Assembly (NCBI RefSeq): GCF_030548205.1
Contig: NZ_JAUORV010000005.1
Coordinates: forward strand, 1 to 64,000
Direction: 5' to 3'
DNA from: Aliiglaciecola sp. 3_MG-2023
GTDB lineage: Bacteria; Pseudomonadota; Gammaproteobacteria; Enterobacterales; Alteromonadaceae
DNA: 64,000 nucleotides
Of the stretch, positions 54,007 through 63,530 are shown one piece after another. The notes under the pieces were generated by a model. It had not been told where the DNA came from and did not search any database. It worked only from the letters and a program-made list of their open reading frames with translations. The first letter of the stretch is position 1; the number at the start of each line of letters is the position of its first letter. A program made the translations under genes and the position numbers.

Positions 54007-54411
54007 TTATCCGCCTTGAACAATAAACTTAGTGATGATGATGTCTTTTATCATAGGCTTGCCGGTTTCTTTCTCCATCAATTCTCTTAGTTGCTCTAGA
54101 CTGCTTCTGCGGAAATCCTCTCTACCAGTAAGAGACTTTACTTTATCTTTAGGTTGCCTACCAAGTATGTCAATTACAGTCGCGCGTAATAATGGAGAAT
54201 GATGTTCAATAGCTTCAATGTAATCAGCATCTTCTAACATTAGCTCTATGGTAGTGCGAACAAAACCTAAATTGGTCGCATTCGAACCTAAAAAATTGGT
54301 GACAATATCTGGTTCCAAGCCATAGTACGCAAAATTCGATTGAGCTTGAGCTGAACCGATAAATTGACTTGAAGTAATCGCTAAAATACACGCAAAAAAC
54401 ACAGATTTCAT
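54007..54411 (-). CDS. FliL-like exported protein
   Basis: 134 residues from the ATG at 54411; an in-frame upstream start at 54465 adds 18 residues without a signal-like pattern. A cleavable signal peptide (about 1-24) is followed by a FliL-type domain, whose C-terminal motif D-I-I-I-T-K-F-I-V-Q is typical. Flagellar FliL normally has a non-cleaved anchor and sits among fli genes; this copy is alone between glpG and ubiC. It may be a FliL paralogue with another partner. No flagellar genes occur in the window. Confidence 0.75.
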   Translation of the reverse strand: MKSVFFACILAITSSQFIGSAQAQSNFAYYGLEPDIVTNFLGSNATNLGFVRTTIELMLEDADYIEAIEHHSPLLRATVIDILGRQPKDKVKSLTGREDFRRSSLEQLRELMEKETGKPMIKDIIITKFIVQGG

Positions 54412-54584
54412 ATTGTTGTCTCGAATTTTATAATTATCAAATTCATTGGCGACATTAACAGCCAATGCAGATAACTTTAGTTTAACAAGTGTTGAGAATT
54501 AATCTAACGCATTTGTTAGTTACAAAGTGAAAATTACAATCTTTACACTGTGACTATAGATCTTCTCACTCTATTGTCTTCAGT

Positions 54585-55211
54585 ATGTTAACAGCTATTG
54601 GTATGATAGCGTCACATTTTCATAGACTTAGCGCAATTTTGATTCAACAAACTCACTTTCCCGTTTCAATTCCAGCAAATTGGGTGTCCGCAGATGACTT
54701 ACCTGTGGCAGATCCCTATTTGAAAAACTGGCTTTTAGATACAGGTTCTCTTACCGAACGTTTGCAATCACACTGTGCAGATTTTAAGGTTGAATTAATT
54801 GGGCAACGGCAGATGCGGCCTGAACCTGAGGAGTTAACGCAATTAACTTCCCATAATCCTCACTCTCAAGATCTGCAGTGGCAAGTCAGAGAAGTGATTT
54901 TATATGGTAACGGCCAGCCTTGGGTATTTGCACGGTCAGTCTTACCGCAACAATTGTGCGAAATGGATTTGGCGGAATTAGGTAACAAACCATTGGGCAA
55001 AATTATTTTCAATGATAGCCGATTTTCACGTAGTCCCTTTCAATTGTTGAAGCTGCCTAATACGTTACACTTTACAGATTTCATTAGGGCAACTGAAGAA
55101 CAACCTCTTTGGGGGCGTCGTTCGTTGTTTGACTTTAACCAATTGCAGTTAATGGTGGCTGAGATTTTTTTACCAGATTGTCCAGCCTATTCCAAACAGA
55201 GTTCAATATGA
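54585..55211 (+). CDS. ubiC: Chorismate lyase
   Basis: 208 residues. The UbiC family pattern is seen in L-L-D-T-G-S-L-T-E-R-L, the R-E-V-I-L-Y-G segment, W-V-F-A-R-S-V-L-P, and L-W-G-R-R-S-L-F near the end. The enzyme releases 4-hydroxybenzoate and pyruvate from chorismate, the entry step to ubiquinone. The stop overlaps the ubiA start (ATGA at 55208), so the two enzymes are coupled. The exact start codon is uncertain within about 20 residues, as there is no strong ribosome-binding site. Confidence 0.92.
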   Translation: MLTAIGMIASHFHRLSAILIQQTHFPVSIPANWVSADDLPVADPYLKNWLLDTGSLTERLQSHCADFKVELIGQRQMRPEPEELTQLTSHNPHSQDLQWQVREVILYGNGQPWVFARSVLPQQLCEMDLAELGNKPLGKIIFNDSRFSRSPFQLLKLPNTLHFTDFIRATEEQPLWGRRSLFDFNQLQLMVAEIFLPDCPAYSKQSSI

Positions 55212-56065
55212 CAAAAAGTAAATTTAACGCTTTTGTTAGATTAGCTCGAATGGACAAACCCATAGGCAGCTATTTATTGCTATGGCCAACATTATGGGCG
55301 TTGTTAATCGCTGGTGAGGGCTATCCTCCATTGGAAATAGTGGTCGTGTTTATTGCGGGTGTTTTTGCCATGCGCAGCGCAGGTTGCGTTATTAATGATT
55401 ACGCCGATCGCCACGTTGACGGGAAAGTTGAACGTACTAAGTCTCGTCCGTTAGTTAGTGGAGAAGTGACAGAGAAAGAGGCGTTATTATTTTTTTCTGT
55501 GCTTGTCTTTATTTCCTTTTTACTTGTATTAACTCTAAATTACCAAACCATACTTTTGTCATTTGGTGCGTTAGCACTCGCTTCTATTTATCCCTTTATG
55601 AAGCGGTTTACCAATCTTCCACAGGTGGTGCTTGGAGCAGCATTTAGTTGGGCAATTCCTATGGCATTTATGGCAGTAAATGAACAAATTCATTGGATTG
55701 GCTGGGTACTTTTCTTTATCAATGTTATTTGGACAGTGGGATATGATACTGAATATGCCATGGTAGACCGAGATGATGATTTGCAGATTGGGGTGAAGTC
55801 TACTGCAGTGTTATTTGCTCAAGCTGATAAATTAGCCATAGGCATTACGCAACTGGTTACCTTAGTGTTACTTGGATTTGTTGCCTACACCTTAAATATG
55901 ACTTGGCCAATGTATATGTCGCTTTTGGTTATGGCTGGACTTTTTATTTATCAACAGTATTTAATAAAAGACCGAATCAGAGCCAATTGTTTTCAAGCAT
56001 TCCTAAACAATCACTATGCTGGAATGATTGTCGCGATAGGCATGCTTTGCCACTATTGGCTGTAA
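55208..56065 (+). CDS. ubiA: 4-hydroxybenzoate octaprenyltransferase
   Basis: 285 residues from the ATG at 55208, which overlaps the ubiC stop; a longer frame begins inside ubiC. Eight or nine transmembrane helices are visible. The two polyprenyl-diphosphate binding motifs are N-D-Y-A-D-R-H-V-D-G near residue 75 and D-T-E-Y-A-M-V-D-R-D-D-D near residue 190. It joins 4-hydroxybenzoate to the prenyl tail in the inner membrane, the second step of ubiquinone synthesis. Confidence 0.96.
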   Translation: MTKSKFNAFVRLARMDKPIGSYLLLWPTLWALLIAGEGYPPLEIVVVFIAGVFAMRSAGCVINDYADRHVDGKVERTKSRPLVSGEVTEKEALLFFSVLVFISFLLVLTLNYQTILLSFGALALASIYPFMKRFTNLPQVVLGAAFSWAIPMAFMAVNEQIHWIGWVLFFINVIWTVGYDTEYAMVDRDDDLQIGVKSTAVLFAQADKLAIGITQLVTLVLLGFVAYTLNMTWPMYMSLLVMAGLFIYQQYLIKDRIRANCFQAFLNNHYAGMIVAIGMLCHYWL

Positions 56066-56083
56066 CTTCCGGTTGAAAATATC

Positions 56084-56344
56084 TTAATTTTCGTCAGCAG
56101 AATGAGCCGGATTTTCTAATTTTTCTAGGCGAGCTTCTAAGGCTTCAAGCTTTTCCCGCGTGCGAATAAGAACCTGACTTTGTACATCAAATTCCTCTCT
56201 GCTAACAAATTCTAGTCGGCTCAATTGGGATTGAAGTACTTGTTTGACCTTGGCTTCAGCCCCTTCAGCCATAGTTTTTACACCTGGTGGAATTGAATCG
56301 GTGATTTGCTTCGCAATATCTTCCAGTTTTTTTGGGTCCAACAT
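56084..56344 (-). CDS. ubiK: Ubiquinone biosynthesis accessory factor UbiK (BMFP domain)
   Basis: 86 residues from the ATG at 56344, preferred over the one at 56359 because GGAG lies 8 nt upstream and homologues start M-L/I-D-P-K-K. An amphipathic N-terminal helix precedes a C-terminal coiled coil (about 45-80) with R-E-E-F-D-V-Q and L-I-R-T-R-E-K-L-E-A-L-E. UbiK helps aerobic ubiquinone synthesis by bringing UbiJ and the Ubi complex to lipids. It is convergent with ubiA, which fits the pathway. Confidence 0.88.
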   Translation of the reverse strand: MLDPKKLEDIAKQITDSIPPGVKTMAEGAEAKVKQVLQSQLSRLEFVSREEFDVQSQVLIRTREKLEALEARLEKLENPAHSADEN

Positions 56345-56492
56345 GGGTAGAGTCTCCATATAAAAATATGATTGTATCAGAGGTGTGTTGAAGTTGCTGC
56401 ATTTGCAGTAAAACAGCTGATTTGGACTGACGAGGCTAGTAATTCCACTGTTATTTTTTTACAATTCCCGGCCATATTTAAAAGACGCTCCC

Positions 56493-58511
56493 ATGAAACT
56501 CAACGACGGTCAAAATCAAGCTGTTAAATTTATCTCTGGACCCTGCTTAGTGCTTGCCGGCGCGGGCAGTGGTAAAACCCGAGTTATTACCAATAAAATC
56601 GCTTATTTGGTACAAGAATGTGGTATTCCTGCCCGTCAAATTGCAGCGGTAACCTTTACTAATAAAGCTGCTAGAGAAATGAAGGAACGTGTAGCTCAAA
56701 CCATGGGCAAAAAAGATGCTCGGGGCCTCAAAGTTTCTACTTTCCACACCATGGGGCTGAATATCATAAAGTCAGAGTTCCGTAGCTTGGGAATTAAACC
56801 TGGCTTTTCTTTGTTTGATGACAAAGACACTATGGCGTTGTTAAAAGACCTAACTGAAGACTCTTTAGATGGTGATAAAGAGCAGCTGAATTTATTGCAG
56901 TCGTGTATTTCCAATTGGAAAAACGACTTAATTTTGCCTGAGCAGTTGCAAAAGCGGGCGCTATCTCCTGGAGAAGTAGAGTTCGCAAAAGTTTACCATG
57001 AGTATCAGACCCACCTTAAAGCCTATAACGCCTTAGACTTTGATGATTTGATACTGATGCCAACCTTGTTATTGCAAAATAACCAAGAGGTGCGGCAAAA
57101 ATGGCAAAACAAAATTAAATACCTGTTGGTTGATGAATACCAAGATACCAATACTAGTCAGTATGAATTAGTCAGGTTGTTAGTTGGAGAACGCGCTAGG
57201 TTTACGGTTGTGGGTGATGATGATCAATCTATTTATTCGTGGCGTGGAGCTAGACCACAAAATCTGGCCCTTTTACAACAAGACTTTCCCAACTTAAAGT
57301 TGGTAAAACTAGAACAAAATTATCGCTCTTCAGAACGGATCCTACATACAGCAAATATTCTTATTCAAAATAACCCCCATGTTTTTGAAAAACGATTGTT
57401 CTCAGAATTAGGTTATGGTGAGCCTCTTAAAGTGTTGATTGCCAAAAATGAAGAGCATGAAGCAGAACGGGTGGTTGCCGAACTACTCGCCCATAAGTTT
57501 ATGAAAAATACCCAATTCAAGGATTATGCAATTCTGTATCGGGGAAACCACCAATCTCGCTTATTTGAAAAAATTCTAATGAGTAATCGTATTCCATACA
57601 AAATAAATGGAGGTATGTCATTTTTCGGTCGAACTGAAGTAAAAGATTTGATGGCTTACCTAAGATTGCTAGTCAACCAGGATGATGACAACGCGCTACT
57701 ACGGGTTATCAATACACCAACTCGTGGCATTGGACGTGTTAGCTTAGAAAAGTTGGGGAGTTTCGCGAATCAGTTGGGGTGCTCTATTTTTGAAGCGGCT
57801 TGCCACCCACAGTTGCACAGTGTTTTAAGTGGAAAAGCTCAGCAAAATATAGAGGCATTTAGTCGCTGGATTGTTGAGGCTTCAGACAATGCTATTCGTG
57901 GCGACGGTATTGCCGCGATTCGTGGCATGATCAAGGCCATGCAGTATGAAGAGTGGCTATATGAGTCGAGCACCAGTCCTAAAGCTGCTGAAATGGCAAT
58001 GGCGAATATCAGTACTCTTTTTGGCTGGATAAGCGATATGCTCGAAGGAAACGAGTTAGATCCGCCAATGACTTTGTCTGAGGTTGTGAATCGACTAATA
58101 TTGCGAGATATGATGGAGCGTAATGAAGATGCCGAAGAATCAGATCAAGTGCAACTGATGACATTACATGCATCCAAAGGGCTCGAGTTTCCTTATGTTT
58201 TCATGGTTGGTATGGAAGAGGGCTTATTGCCACATCAAAGTAGTATTGATGAAAATAATATCGAAGAGGAACGTCGGCTAACTTATGTCGGTATTACCCG
58301 AGCACAAAAGGAGCTATTTTTTACCTTGAGTAAAGAACGTCGGCAATTCGGAGAGGTGATTCAGCCTGAGCCAAGTCGTTTCCTATATGAGCTACCTCAA
58401 GATGATATTATTTGGGAACATAAAAAGGTCAAAGATAGTGCTGAAGTTCGCCAACAGAAAGGTCAGACTGGTATCGCGAATTTACGAAATATTTTAGCTA
58501 GCGGGAAGTGA
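56493..58511 (+). CDS. rep: ATP-dependent DNA helicase Rep
   Basis: 672 residues, standard for Rep. Superfamily 1A motifs are all visible: Walker A G-A-G-S-G-K-T near residue 25, D-E-Y-Q-D-T-N (motif II), [15 protein letters not shown] (motif III), and the late [16 protein letters not shown] with T-Y-V-G-I-T-R-A. It moves 3' to 5' and removes protein roadblocks at replication forks. Its last 18 bp overlap the 3' end of the convergent GGDEF-EAL gene. Confidence 0.96.
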   Translation: MKLNDGQNQAVKFISGPCLVLAGAGSGKTRVITNKIAYLVQECGIPARQIAAVTFTNKAAREMKERVAQTMGKKDARGLKVSTFHTMGLNIIKSEFRSLGIKPGFSLFDDKDTMALLKDLTEDSLDGDKEQLNLLQSCISNWKNDLILPEQLQKRALSPGEVEFAKVYHEYQTHLKAYNALDFDDLILMPTLLLQNNQEVRQKWQNKIKYLLVDEYQDTNTSQYELVRLLVGERARFTVVGDDDQSIYSWRGARPQNLALLQQDFPNLKLVKLEQNYRSSERILHTANILIQNNPHVFEKRLFSELGYGEPLKVLIAKNEEHEAERVVAELLAHKFMKNTQFKDYAILYRGNHQSRLFEKILMSNRIPYKINGGMSFFGRTEVKDLMAYLRLLVNQDDDNALLRVINTPTRGIGRVSLEKLGSFANQLGCSIFEAACHPQLHSVLSGKAQQNIEAFSRWIVEASDNAIRGDGIAAIRGMIKAMQYEEWLYESSTSPKAAEMAMANISTLFGWISDMLEGNELDPPMTLSEVVNRLILRDMMERNEDAEESDQVQLMTLHASKGLEFPYVFMVGMEEGLLPHQSSIDENNIEEERRLTYVGITRAQKELFFTLSKERRQFGEVIQPEPSRFLYELPQDDIIWEHKKVKDSAEVRQQKGQTGIANLRNILASGK

Positions 58512-61115
58512 ATTTTGTTGTAAAACTGACGTCATGCTAACGGGAGACTCGATAAAGTGGCCCTGACCTAAAGTGCATCCTGCATCCACTAACGCGTTAT
58601 ATTGTTCTTCATTTTCAATCCCTTCAGCAATAAGCTTAAAGGATAACTGGCTGGATATGGCTAGTACTGAGCGAATTAAATTGTAATTCCGCTTTGAGCG
58701 AGTGATTGATTTGACGAATTTATGATCAATCTTAACGTAATCAAATGGATAGCTATATAAGTAGCTTAAAGAAGCAAGGCCGCTCCCGAAGTTATCTAAC
58801 ACCAGAGTAACACCTGAACGTTTCAGTTTTTTAATCGCTGGAAGCATAAAAGTTGAGCGAAGATTAAGTTCATTTTCATCAAACTCAAAAACTAAATTAG
58901 AAGGGTCAATATTAGTTGATTTTACTCTTTCAATTATTTGATTCACTAATCGAGTTTGGGATAAATGATTTATTGATAAATTAATGGCGATTTTGCGGTG
59001 TGTTTCGTTATCGCCGACTTTCTTCCAGTGCTGTAGAATCTTAACCGCTTGGTCTAACATAAAGTTATCGATCTCTACCGTTAATCCGCTACCTTGGGCA
59101 ACTTTCCAGAACTTCTCGCGTTTAATTTTACCCATTGTTGGATGGATCCAGCGCACGAAAAATTCGTGATACAACACTGAATTCGTTTGAAAATTTACAA
59201 TGGGTTGAATTTGAGAATCGAAGTTCTCTTCATTCAGGGTTTTCCTGAATTCGTTCTCTAACTCCAGTTCTTCCAGTAATTTTTGACGCATGCTCGTATC
59301 GAATATCACATAACGCCCTCTACCAAGTGCTTTAGCCTGGTACATAGCCGCGTCCGCATCCCGGAGCAATTCATCAGCGGTTTCATAACCCTTTTCAATA
59401 TTTGCTATTCCAATACTGGCACCAGAGAACATTTCTTTATTATCAAAGGTGAAAGGAATAGACAGAGTTTGAATGATACGACTGGCGACTTCCTCAACAT
59501 CACTAAAGTCGTCAAAACTATCTAACAGAATAACAAACTCATCACCGCCTAATCTCGCTAATAGGTCGTGAGCGCGGATGCATTTAGAGATACGTTTAGA
59601 TACTTCAATTAAGAACTGATCGCCAGTATGGTGACCTAAGCTATCATTGATTTGTTTGAATCTATCTAAATCTATGAATAAAACCGCAAATTGATGTTCA
59701 GGATATCTGTTTTTATTCGCAACAGCTAACTCCAGTCGACTGTTAAACATGACTCTATTTGGGAGGCCAGTGAGTGCATCATGATGTGCATCATGAATAA
59801 GTTTTAATTCGATTTCTTTACGCTCTTCAATTTGCTTCTTTAGATACAAATTAGTTTGGTGTAATTCGTCTGTGCGTTCACGGACTTTGCGACTGAGTTG
59901 TACGTTGTACTTTTGAATGGCTTCTGCCGTTTGTTTACGCTCGATAGCAACAGCAATATGGTGAGAAACGAATTTTAATAACTCTAGATCTCTAAGGGTG
60001 TACTTCGAATCTTTACTGTAGGTTTGAACCGCGATAACCCCAGAGATAACCCCATCCACATAAAGAGGAGAGCCTATCCATGAGTTGTTATGTTTAATCA
60101 TGTTATTGACTGTGGTGTGATCTAGTTGGTTTTCAACCGCTAAATCAGTGACTCGTTCGGCGTCTATTAATTCTGCTTTACCCGAACGCAAGACAAACTC
60201 AGTGAGGCCATTACTCATTGGTCTTGACTTGATAAAATCATTTAATTCATCGCTGTAATAGGGAAACTCTAAGGTGTTATTTTTTTCGTTAATTATCGCC
60301 ACATAACAGTTCGGAGCGCTCAGTAGTCTGGCTAGAATATCGTGTAAACTAGCATAGAAATCAGACATTTCCCCCTCCACCGAAGCGGCGATTTCGGAAA
60401 TTTCGAAAAGGGCTTGTTGCAAAGATTCAACTTTTTGTCGTTCTAAAATCTCATCTTGAAGTTCATCGTTAATTTCACGAAGTTGTTTAGTTCTTTCGCG
60501 AATTGTTTGCTCTGTTAATTCCCTGCTTTTGACTCTATCTAGAGCATTTACAATATGCTGCGATACAAATAACAGCAAATCTAGTTCGTCTTTTACATAT
60601 CGAACCGCTTTGTCGTAACTTTGAACCACCATTGCGCCAATGACTTTATTGCCACGTTTTAGGGGGACACCAATCAGATCTACGGGGGTTTTCCCAATGG
60701 TTTTGAAGTTACGTTTTTTTGATTCTGCTTCGAAGTTTTCTTCGCTTAAAAATAAATGCTGGCCAGTTTTTAGGATATAACCTGCAATACCACCGAGTAA
60801 ATCTTTAGCTGGAATTTGCTTAATGACACTTTCATCGAATTGGTCAACAAAGTATGGGAATTCTACAAATTCATCATCTTTTTCGTAGAGTGCAACAAAA
60901 AAGTTTTGGGCATTCATGAATTGACCGATGATTTCGTGAATAGCCGCATATAGGCTTGAAAGTTCGCTGATAGAACCCGCTAATTCAGATATGTCAAAAA
61001 GCGCTCTTTGAATGTGCTCAGAGCGCTTATATTTTTCTGTTAACTGCTGAAGTTGTGGGATTATTTCCCGCAGTTCCTCAACAGTTAATTGGTCTGTATC
61101 AAAGTCTTTAGACAA
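58494..61115 (-). CDS. GAF-GAF-GGDEF-EAL protein with degenerate EAL domain
   Basis: 873 residues, no transmembrane segment. Two GAF domains (about 30-190 and 225-395, similar to each other, including the repeated F-x-V-A-L/I...F-P-Y motif) are joined by coiled-coil linkers. They precede a GGDEF domain with R-L-G-G-D-E-F (about 545). The EAL domain is degenerate: E-A-L reads E-F-F, the D-D-F-G-T-G loop reads D-N-F-G-S-G, and the T-E segment reads F-D-E-N. It probably lacks phosphodiesterase activity and may bind c-di-GMP or another ligand instead. The cyclase should be active. Confidence 0.9.
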   Translation of the reverse strand: MSKDFDTDQLTVEELREIIPQLQQLTEKYKRSEHIQRALFDISELAGSISELSSLYAAIHEIIGQFMNAQNFFVALYEKDDEFVEFPYFVDQFDESVIKQIPAKDLLGGIAGYILKTGQHLFLSEENFEAESKKRNFKTIGKTPVDLIGVPLKRGNKVIGAMVVQSYDKAVRYVKDELDLLLFVSQHIVNALDRVKSRELTEQTIRERTKQLREINDELQDEILERQKVESLQQALFEISEIAASVEGEMSDFYASLHDILARLLSAPNCYVAIINEKNNTLEFPYYSDELNDFIKSRPMSNGLTEFVLRSGKAELIDAERVTDLAVENQLDHTTVNNMIKHNNSWIGSPLYVDGVISGVIAVQTYSKDSKYTLRDLELLKFVSHHIAVAIERKQTAEAIQKYNVQLSRKVRERTDELHQTNLYLKKQIEERKEIELKLIHDAHHDALTGLPNRVMFNSRLELAVANKNRYPEHQFAVLFIDLDRFKQINDSLGHHTGDQFLIEVSKRISKCIRAHDLLARLGGDEFVILLDSFDDFSDVEEVASRIIQTLSIPFTFDNKEMFSGASIGIANIEKGYETADELLRDADAAMYQAKALGRGRYVIFDTSMRQKLLEELELENEFRKTLNEENFDSQIQPIVNFQTNSVLYHEFFVRWIHPTMGKIKREKFWKVAQGSGLTVEIDNFMLDQAVKILQHWKKVGDNETHRKIAINLSINHLSQTRLVNQIIERVKSTNIDPSNLVFEFDENELNLRSTFMLPAIKKLKRSGVTLVLDNFGSGLASLSYLYSYPFDYVKIDHKFVKSITRSKRNYNLIRSVLAISSQLSFKLIAEGIENEEQYNALVDAGCTLGQGHFIESPVSMTSVLQQNSLPAS

Positions 61116-61176
61116 TACATTTAATCCGATAAAAGATTAACTTCAAAGAACCCTGCACTAATACAACCAACTAAAG

Positions 61177-61575
61177 TTAGACACCTTCAATCATGTATTC
61201 AATTGCTGCTTTAATATCATCATCTGAGCAATCGCCACAGGTTCCTCTTGGAGGCATAGAACCGAGTCCGTTTAATGCGTTATGCAAAACTTCATCTAAC
61301 CCTTTTTCTAAACGCGGTGACCAATCTGCAGCATCGTGAAGTTTGGGAGCGTTTAGCACGCCAGATGCATGACAAGCGAAACAAGCGGTATTATAAATGT
61401 CTTCACCGGAGCGAGGGCCTGAAGCAGCTGCTGAGTCGGCTTTCGCACCTGCAACATGAACTGAACCTACAGGTTCGATGCGGGATTTGATATCTTCCTC
61501 AGACATGTTTTGCGCTTGTACGGCAAACATCAACAAACTTCCTACTAACACGCTCAACAACGCTTTTAATTTCAC
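61177..61575 (-). CDS. Cytochrome c5-like monoheme protein
   Basis: 132 residues from the GTG at 61575 (GGAG 6 nt upstream); a TTG start four codons earlier lies in front of that site. A signal peptide (about 1-22) predicts periplasmic export. The heme site C-F-A-C-H is near residue 69, the Met ligand is in G-S-M-P-P-R-G, and the C-terminal pair C-G-D-C, typical of cytochrome c5, forms a disulfide. It is likely an electron carrier to terminal oxidases or reductases. Confidence 0.9.
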   Translation of the reverse strand: MKLKALLSVLVGSLLMFAVQAQNMSEEDIKSRIEPVGSVHVAGAKADSAAASGPRSGEDIYNTACFACHASGVLNAPKLHDAADWSPRLEKGLDEVLHNALNGLGSMPPRGTCGDCSDDDIKAAIEYMIEGV

Positions 61576-62011
61576 AATAATCTCCAACGATCTAAATTTA
61601 AATTCTAACGCTCAATAAAGAATAACAAATTATAGCGAGTTATTGATACTGAACAACAATTTACTTTGTAATTGTTATTTATCTTCGCTGTAATCTGACT
61701 TATTTAGAGAGTTTAACTCTTTTTAGTCTGTTCTAACTAACAATAAGTGACAATTCTAGGTCAAATAATAACAAATTTCCCATATTTGTAGATACGCTAG
61801 TTTGTATGAATTGAAGCAAAACTAATATTTCGTCTAAGTTTACATGAATAAGCATCTAAAAATTTTAAAAAATAGTATTAATATATATTGCACAACTTAG
61901 TTAAAGACCCATATTAAGAGCAATCGGTGGATTTGTTTCTTAACTTTTCTAACCGTGACTACTGGTAACTAAATTCAGTTGGGAATTCCCTCTGTATTAA
62001 AGGAGTACTGA
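61576..62011. other. AT-rich intergenic region upstream of htpX
   Basis: About 435 bp between the cytochrome c5 gene and htpX, which are divergent. It should hold both promoters. I see no ORF, no clear operator and no strong hairpin. The AAAGGAG sequence just before 62012 is the htpX ribosome-binding site. Confidence 0.5.
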
Positions 62012-62884
62012 ATGTTAAGAATATTTCTATTTCTAGGCACAAATATAGCCATTATTGCATTATTAAGTCTGACATTTAGCCTTTTTGGTTTCCAAGGCTT
62101 ACTAGCAGAAAATGGGGTTGATTTAGATCTAACTGCGTTAATGATCTATTCAGGTGTTATCGGTTTTAGCGGCGCGTTCATTTCTTTGTTCTTATCTAAG
62201 TTTATGGCTAAGCGGTCTATGGGCGTTCATGTTATTGAACAGCCGTCCGATACTACCCAGCGTTGGCTAGTCGATACCGTGCGTAGACAAGCTGAAATGG
62301 CTGGAATAGGCATGCCTGAGGTTGGTCTTTTCAATAGCCCATCGCCTAATGCTTTTGCTACTGGCTGGAATCGAAATAATGCGTTAGTCGCAGTTAGTAC
62401 CGGACTCCTTGCGCAGATGAGTAAAAATGAAGTGGAAGCGGTATTGGCTCACGAAGTTAGCCACGTAGCAAACGGTGATATGGTAACCATGACGTTAATT
62501 CAAGGGGTTGTGAACACCTTTGTGGTTTTCTTATCTCGGGTTATAGGACACATTGTTGATCGAGTCGTATTCAAAGTAGAGAGAGGTCATGGACCGGCTT
62601 TTTGGATTGTCTCTATTATTGCTGAAATTATTCTTGGCTTTTTAGCGATGACCCTAGTGATGTGGTTTTCTCGGTACAGAGAGTTCAGAGCCGATGAAGG
62701 TGGTGCAAAACTCGCAGGAAAGGCAAATATGATTGCTGCTTTAGGGAAGTTGAAGAGCTTCCAAGGAACCCCTGATATGCCTGATGAAATGGCCGCTTTT
62801 GCCATTAACGCGGGGAAAATACAAAAACTATTTGCAAGCCATCCACCGCTGGAAAAGCGTATTGAAAATCTAAGAGCTGGGTAA
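62012..62884 (+). CDS. htpX: Protease HtpX
   Basis: 290 residues, a membrane zinc metalloprotease of the M48 family. Two N-terminal transmembrane segments are followed by the zinc motif A-H-E-V-S-H-V-A-N-G-D near residue 145, two more hydrophobic segments, and the third ligand region F-R-A-D-E-G-G. HtpX degrades misfolded inner-membrane proteins together with FtsH and is usually envelope-stress regulated. AAGGAG precedes the ATG by 6 nt. A short hairpin overlaps the stop codon and may end transcription. Confidence 0.95.
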   Translation: MLRIFLFLGTNIAIIALLSLTFSLFGFQGLLAENGVDLDLTALMIYSGVIGFSGAFISLFLSKFMAKRSMGVHVIEQPSDTTQRWLVDTVRRQAEMAGIGMPEVGLFNSPSPNAFATGWNRNNALVAVSTGLLAQMSKNEVEAVLAHEVSHVANGDMVTMTLIQGVVNTFVVFLSRVIGHIVDRVVFKVERGHGPAFWIVSIIAEIILGFLAMTLVMWFSRYREFRADEGGAKLAGKANMIAALGKLKSFQGTPDMPDEMAAFAINAGKIQKLFASHPPLEKRIENLRAG

Positions 62885-62899
62885 TCCAGCTCTATTTAG
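62873..62899 (+). terminator. Possible terminator at the htpX stop codon
   Basis: AGAGCTGG (62873-62880) pairs perfectly with CCAGCTCT (62886-62893) around GTAAT, which contains part of the stop codon, and is followed by a short ATTTA. The U tract is weak, so termination may be partial. Confidence 0.4.
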
Positions 62900-62960
62900 C
62901 ATTTATACTTTTTAAGTAATCTTATACACCAAGTCTACAAAGCCAACCTAAAAGCCCAAT

Positions 62961-63179
62961 TTAAAAAGCGAAGCTAGTCTGCACTCTGCGCCCTGTATTG
63001 GTGTTTTTATTTTTTGATTTCGCCAACATTCGTAGATTATCTAAGCGATTGATAAAGCTCTCGAATTGTTTGTCGCGTGTCGCTTTATCTTGGTTTTTTT
63101 GACTGACTCTTTGTTGTTGTATTTGACAACGAGCGGACTCACATATTGAATCGTGCAGGTTAACTAATTCATTTGTCAT
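62961..63179 (-). CDS. SOS-regulated small orphan protein
   Basis: 72 residues, polar and basic, predicted helical, with no signal peptide or membrane segment. It has two cysteines (C-E-S-A-R-C) near residue 13-18 and ends G-R-R-V-Q-T-S-F-A-F. I do not recognise a family. The ORF is supported by GAGAGGA 5 nt before the ATG and by a full LexA-regulated promoter 20-60 bp upstream. The protein is not SulA-like in length or sequence. Possible roles are a cell-division inhibitor, a toxin or a DNA-repair accessory, all unproven. It may be specific to this lineage. Confidence 0.75.
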   Translation of the reverse strand: MTNELVNLHDSICESARCQIQQQRVSQKNQDKATRDKQFESFINRLDNLRMLAKSKNKNTNTGRRVQTSFAF

Positions 63180-63196
63180 AACATCCTCTCTATTTT

Positions 63197-63240
63197 AACT
63201 GTATACATATACAGTATATAATCGAATGAAAATTAGTCAA
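63197..63240 (-). promoter_or_regulatory. LexA (SOS) box and promoter of the 72-residue gene
   Basis: CTGT (63199-63202), eight bases, ACAG (63211-63214), with matching flanks, gives a near-perfect LexA box. On the minus strand a TTGACT -35 (63235-63240) and a TATACT -10 (63213-63218) are 16 bp apart, and the -10 overlaps the box. The layout is the same as that of the imuA promoter at 13970-14013, including the 16-bp spacer. Confidence 0.9.
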
Positions 63241-63278
63241 TAGATAGACACATAAATTCTTTTAAAATGTCATTGTGT

Positions 63279-63530
63279 TTAACCTTTGCTATTCAAAATA
63301 CGGTTTACCCCTTCTGATTCCCGTTTAACCAATATAAATGTAATGATCATTTTAGTCGGAAGTGACATAACCATCCCCACTGCAACGCAGGCTGCACTAA
63401 TTATAATTCCTTGTATTCCCATTTCTTCAATGGTTTGACTAAAAAGGTGTAAATAAACCCCAAGCATAATTAACCCCAACCCCGTGAACATGACCATTTT
63501 AAGCAATGTCATTACCTTGGTGTTAGTCAT
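63279..63530 (-). CDS. Small membrane protein of unknown function
   Basis: 83 residues with two clear hydrophobic segments (about 8-29 and 39-66) and a basic C-terminus, V-K-R-E-S-E-G-V-N-R-I-L. AGAGG lies about 8 nt before the ATG, which supports expression. I do not recognise a family. It lies upstream of the SOS-regulated small gene on the same strand but is separated from it by that gene's own promoter, so co-regulation is not implied. Confidence 0.6.
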   Translation of the reverse strand: MTNTKVMTLLKMVMFTGLGLIMLGVYLHLFSQTIEEMGIQGIIISAACVAVGMVMSLPTKMIITFILVKRESEGVNRILNSKG

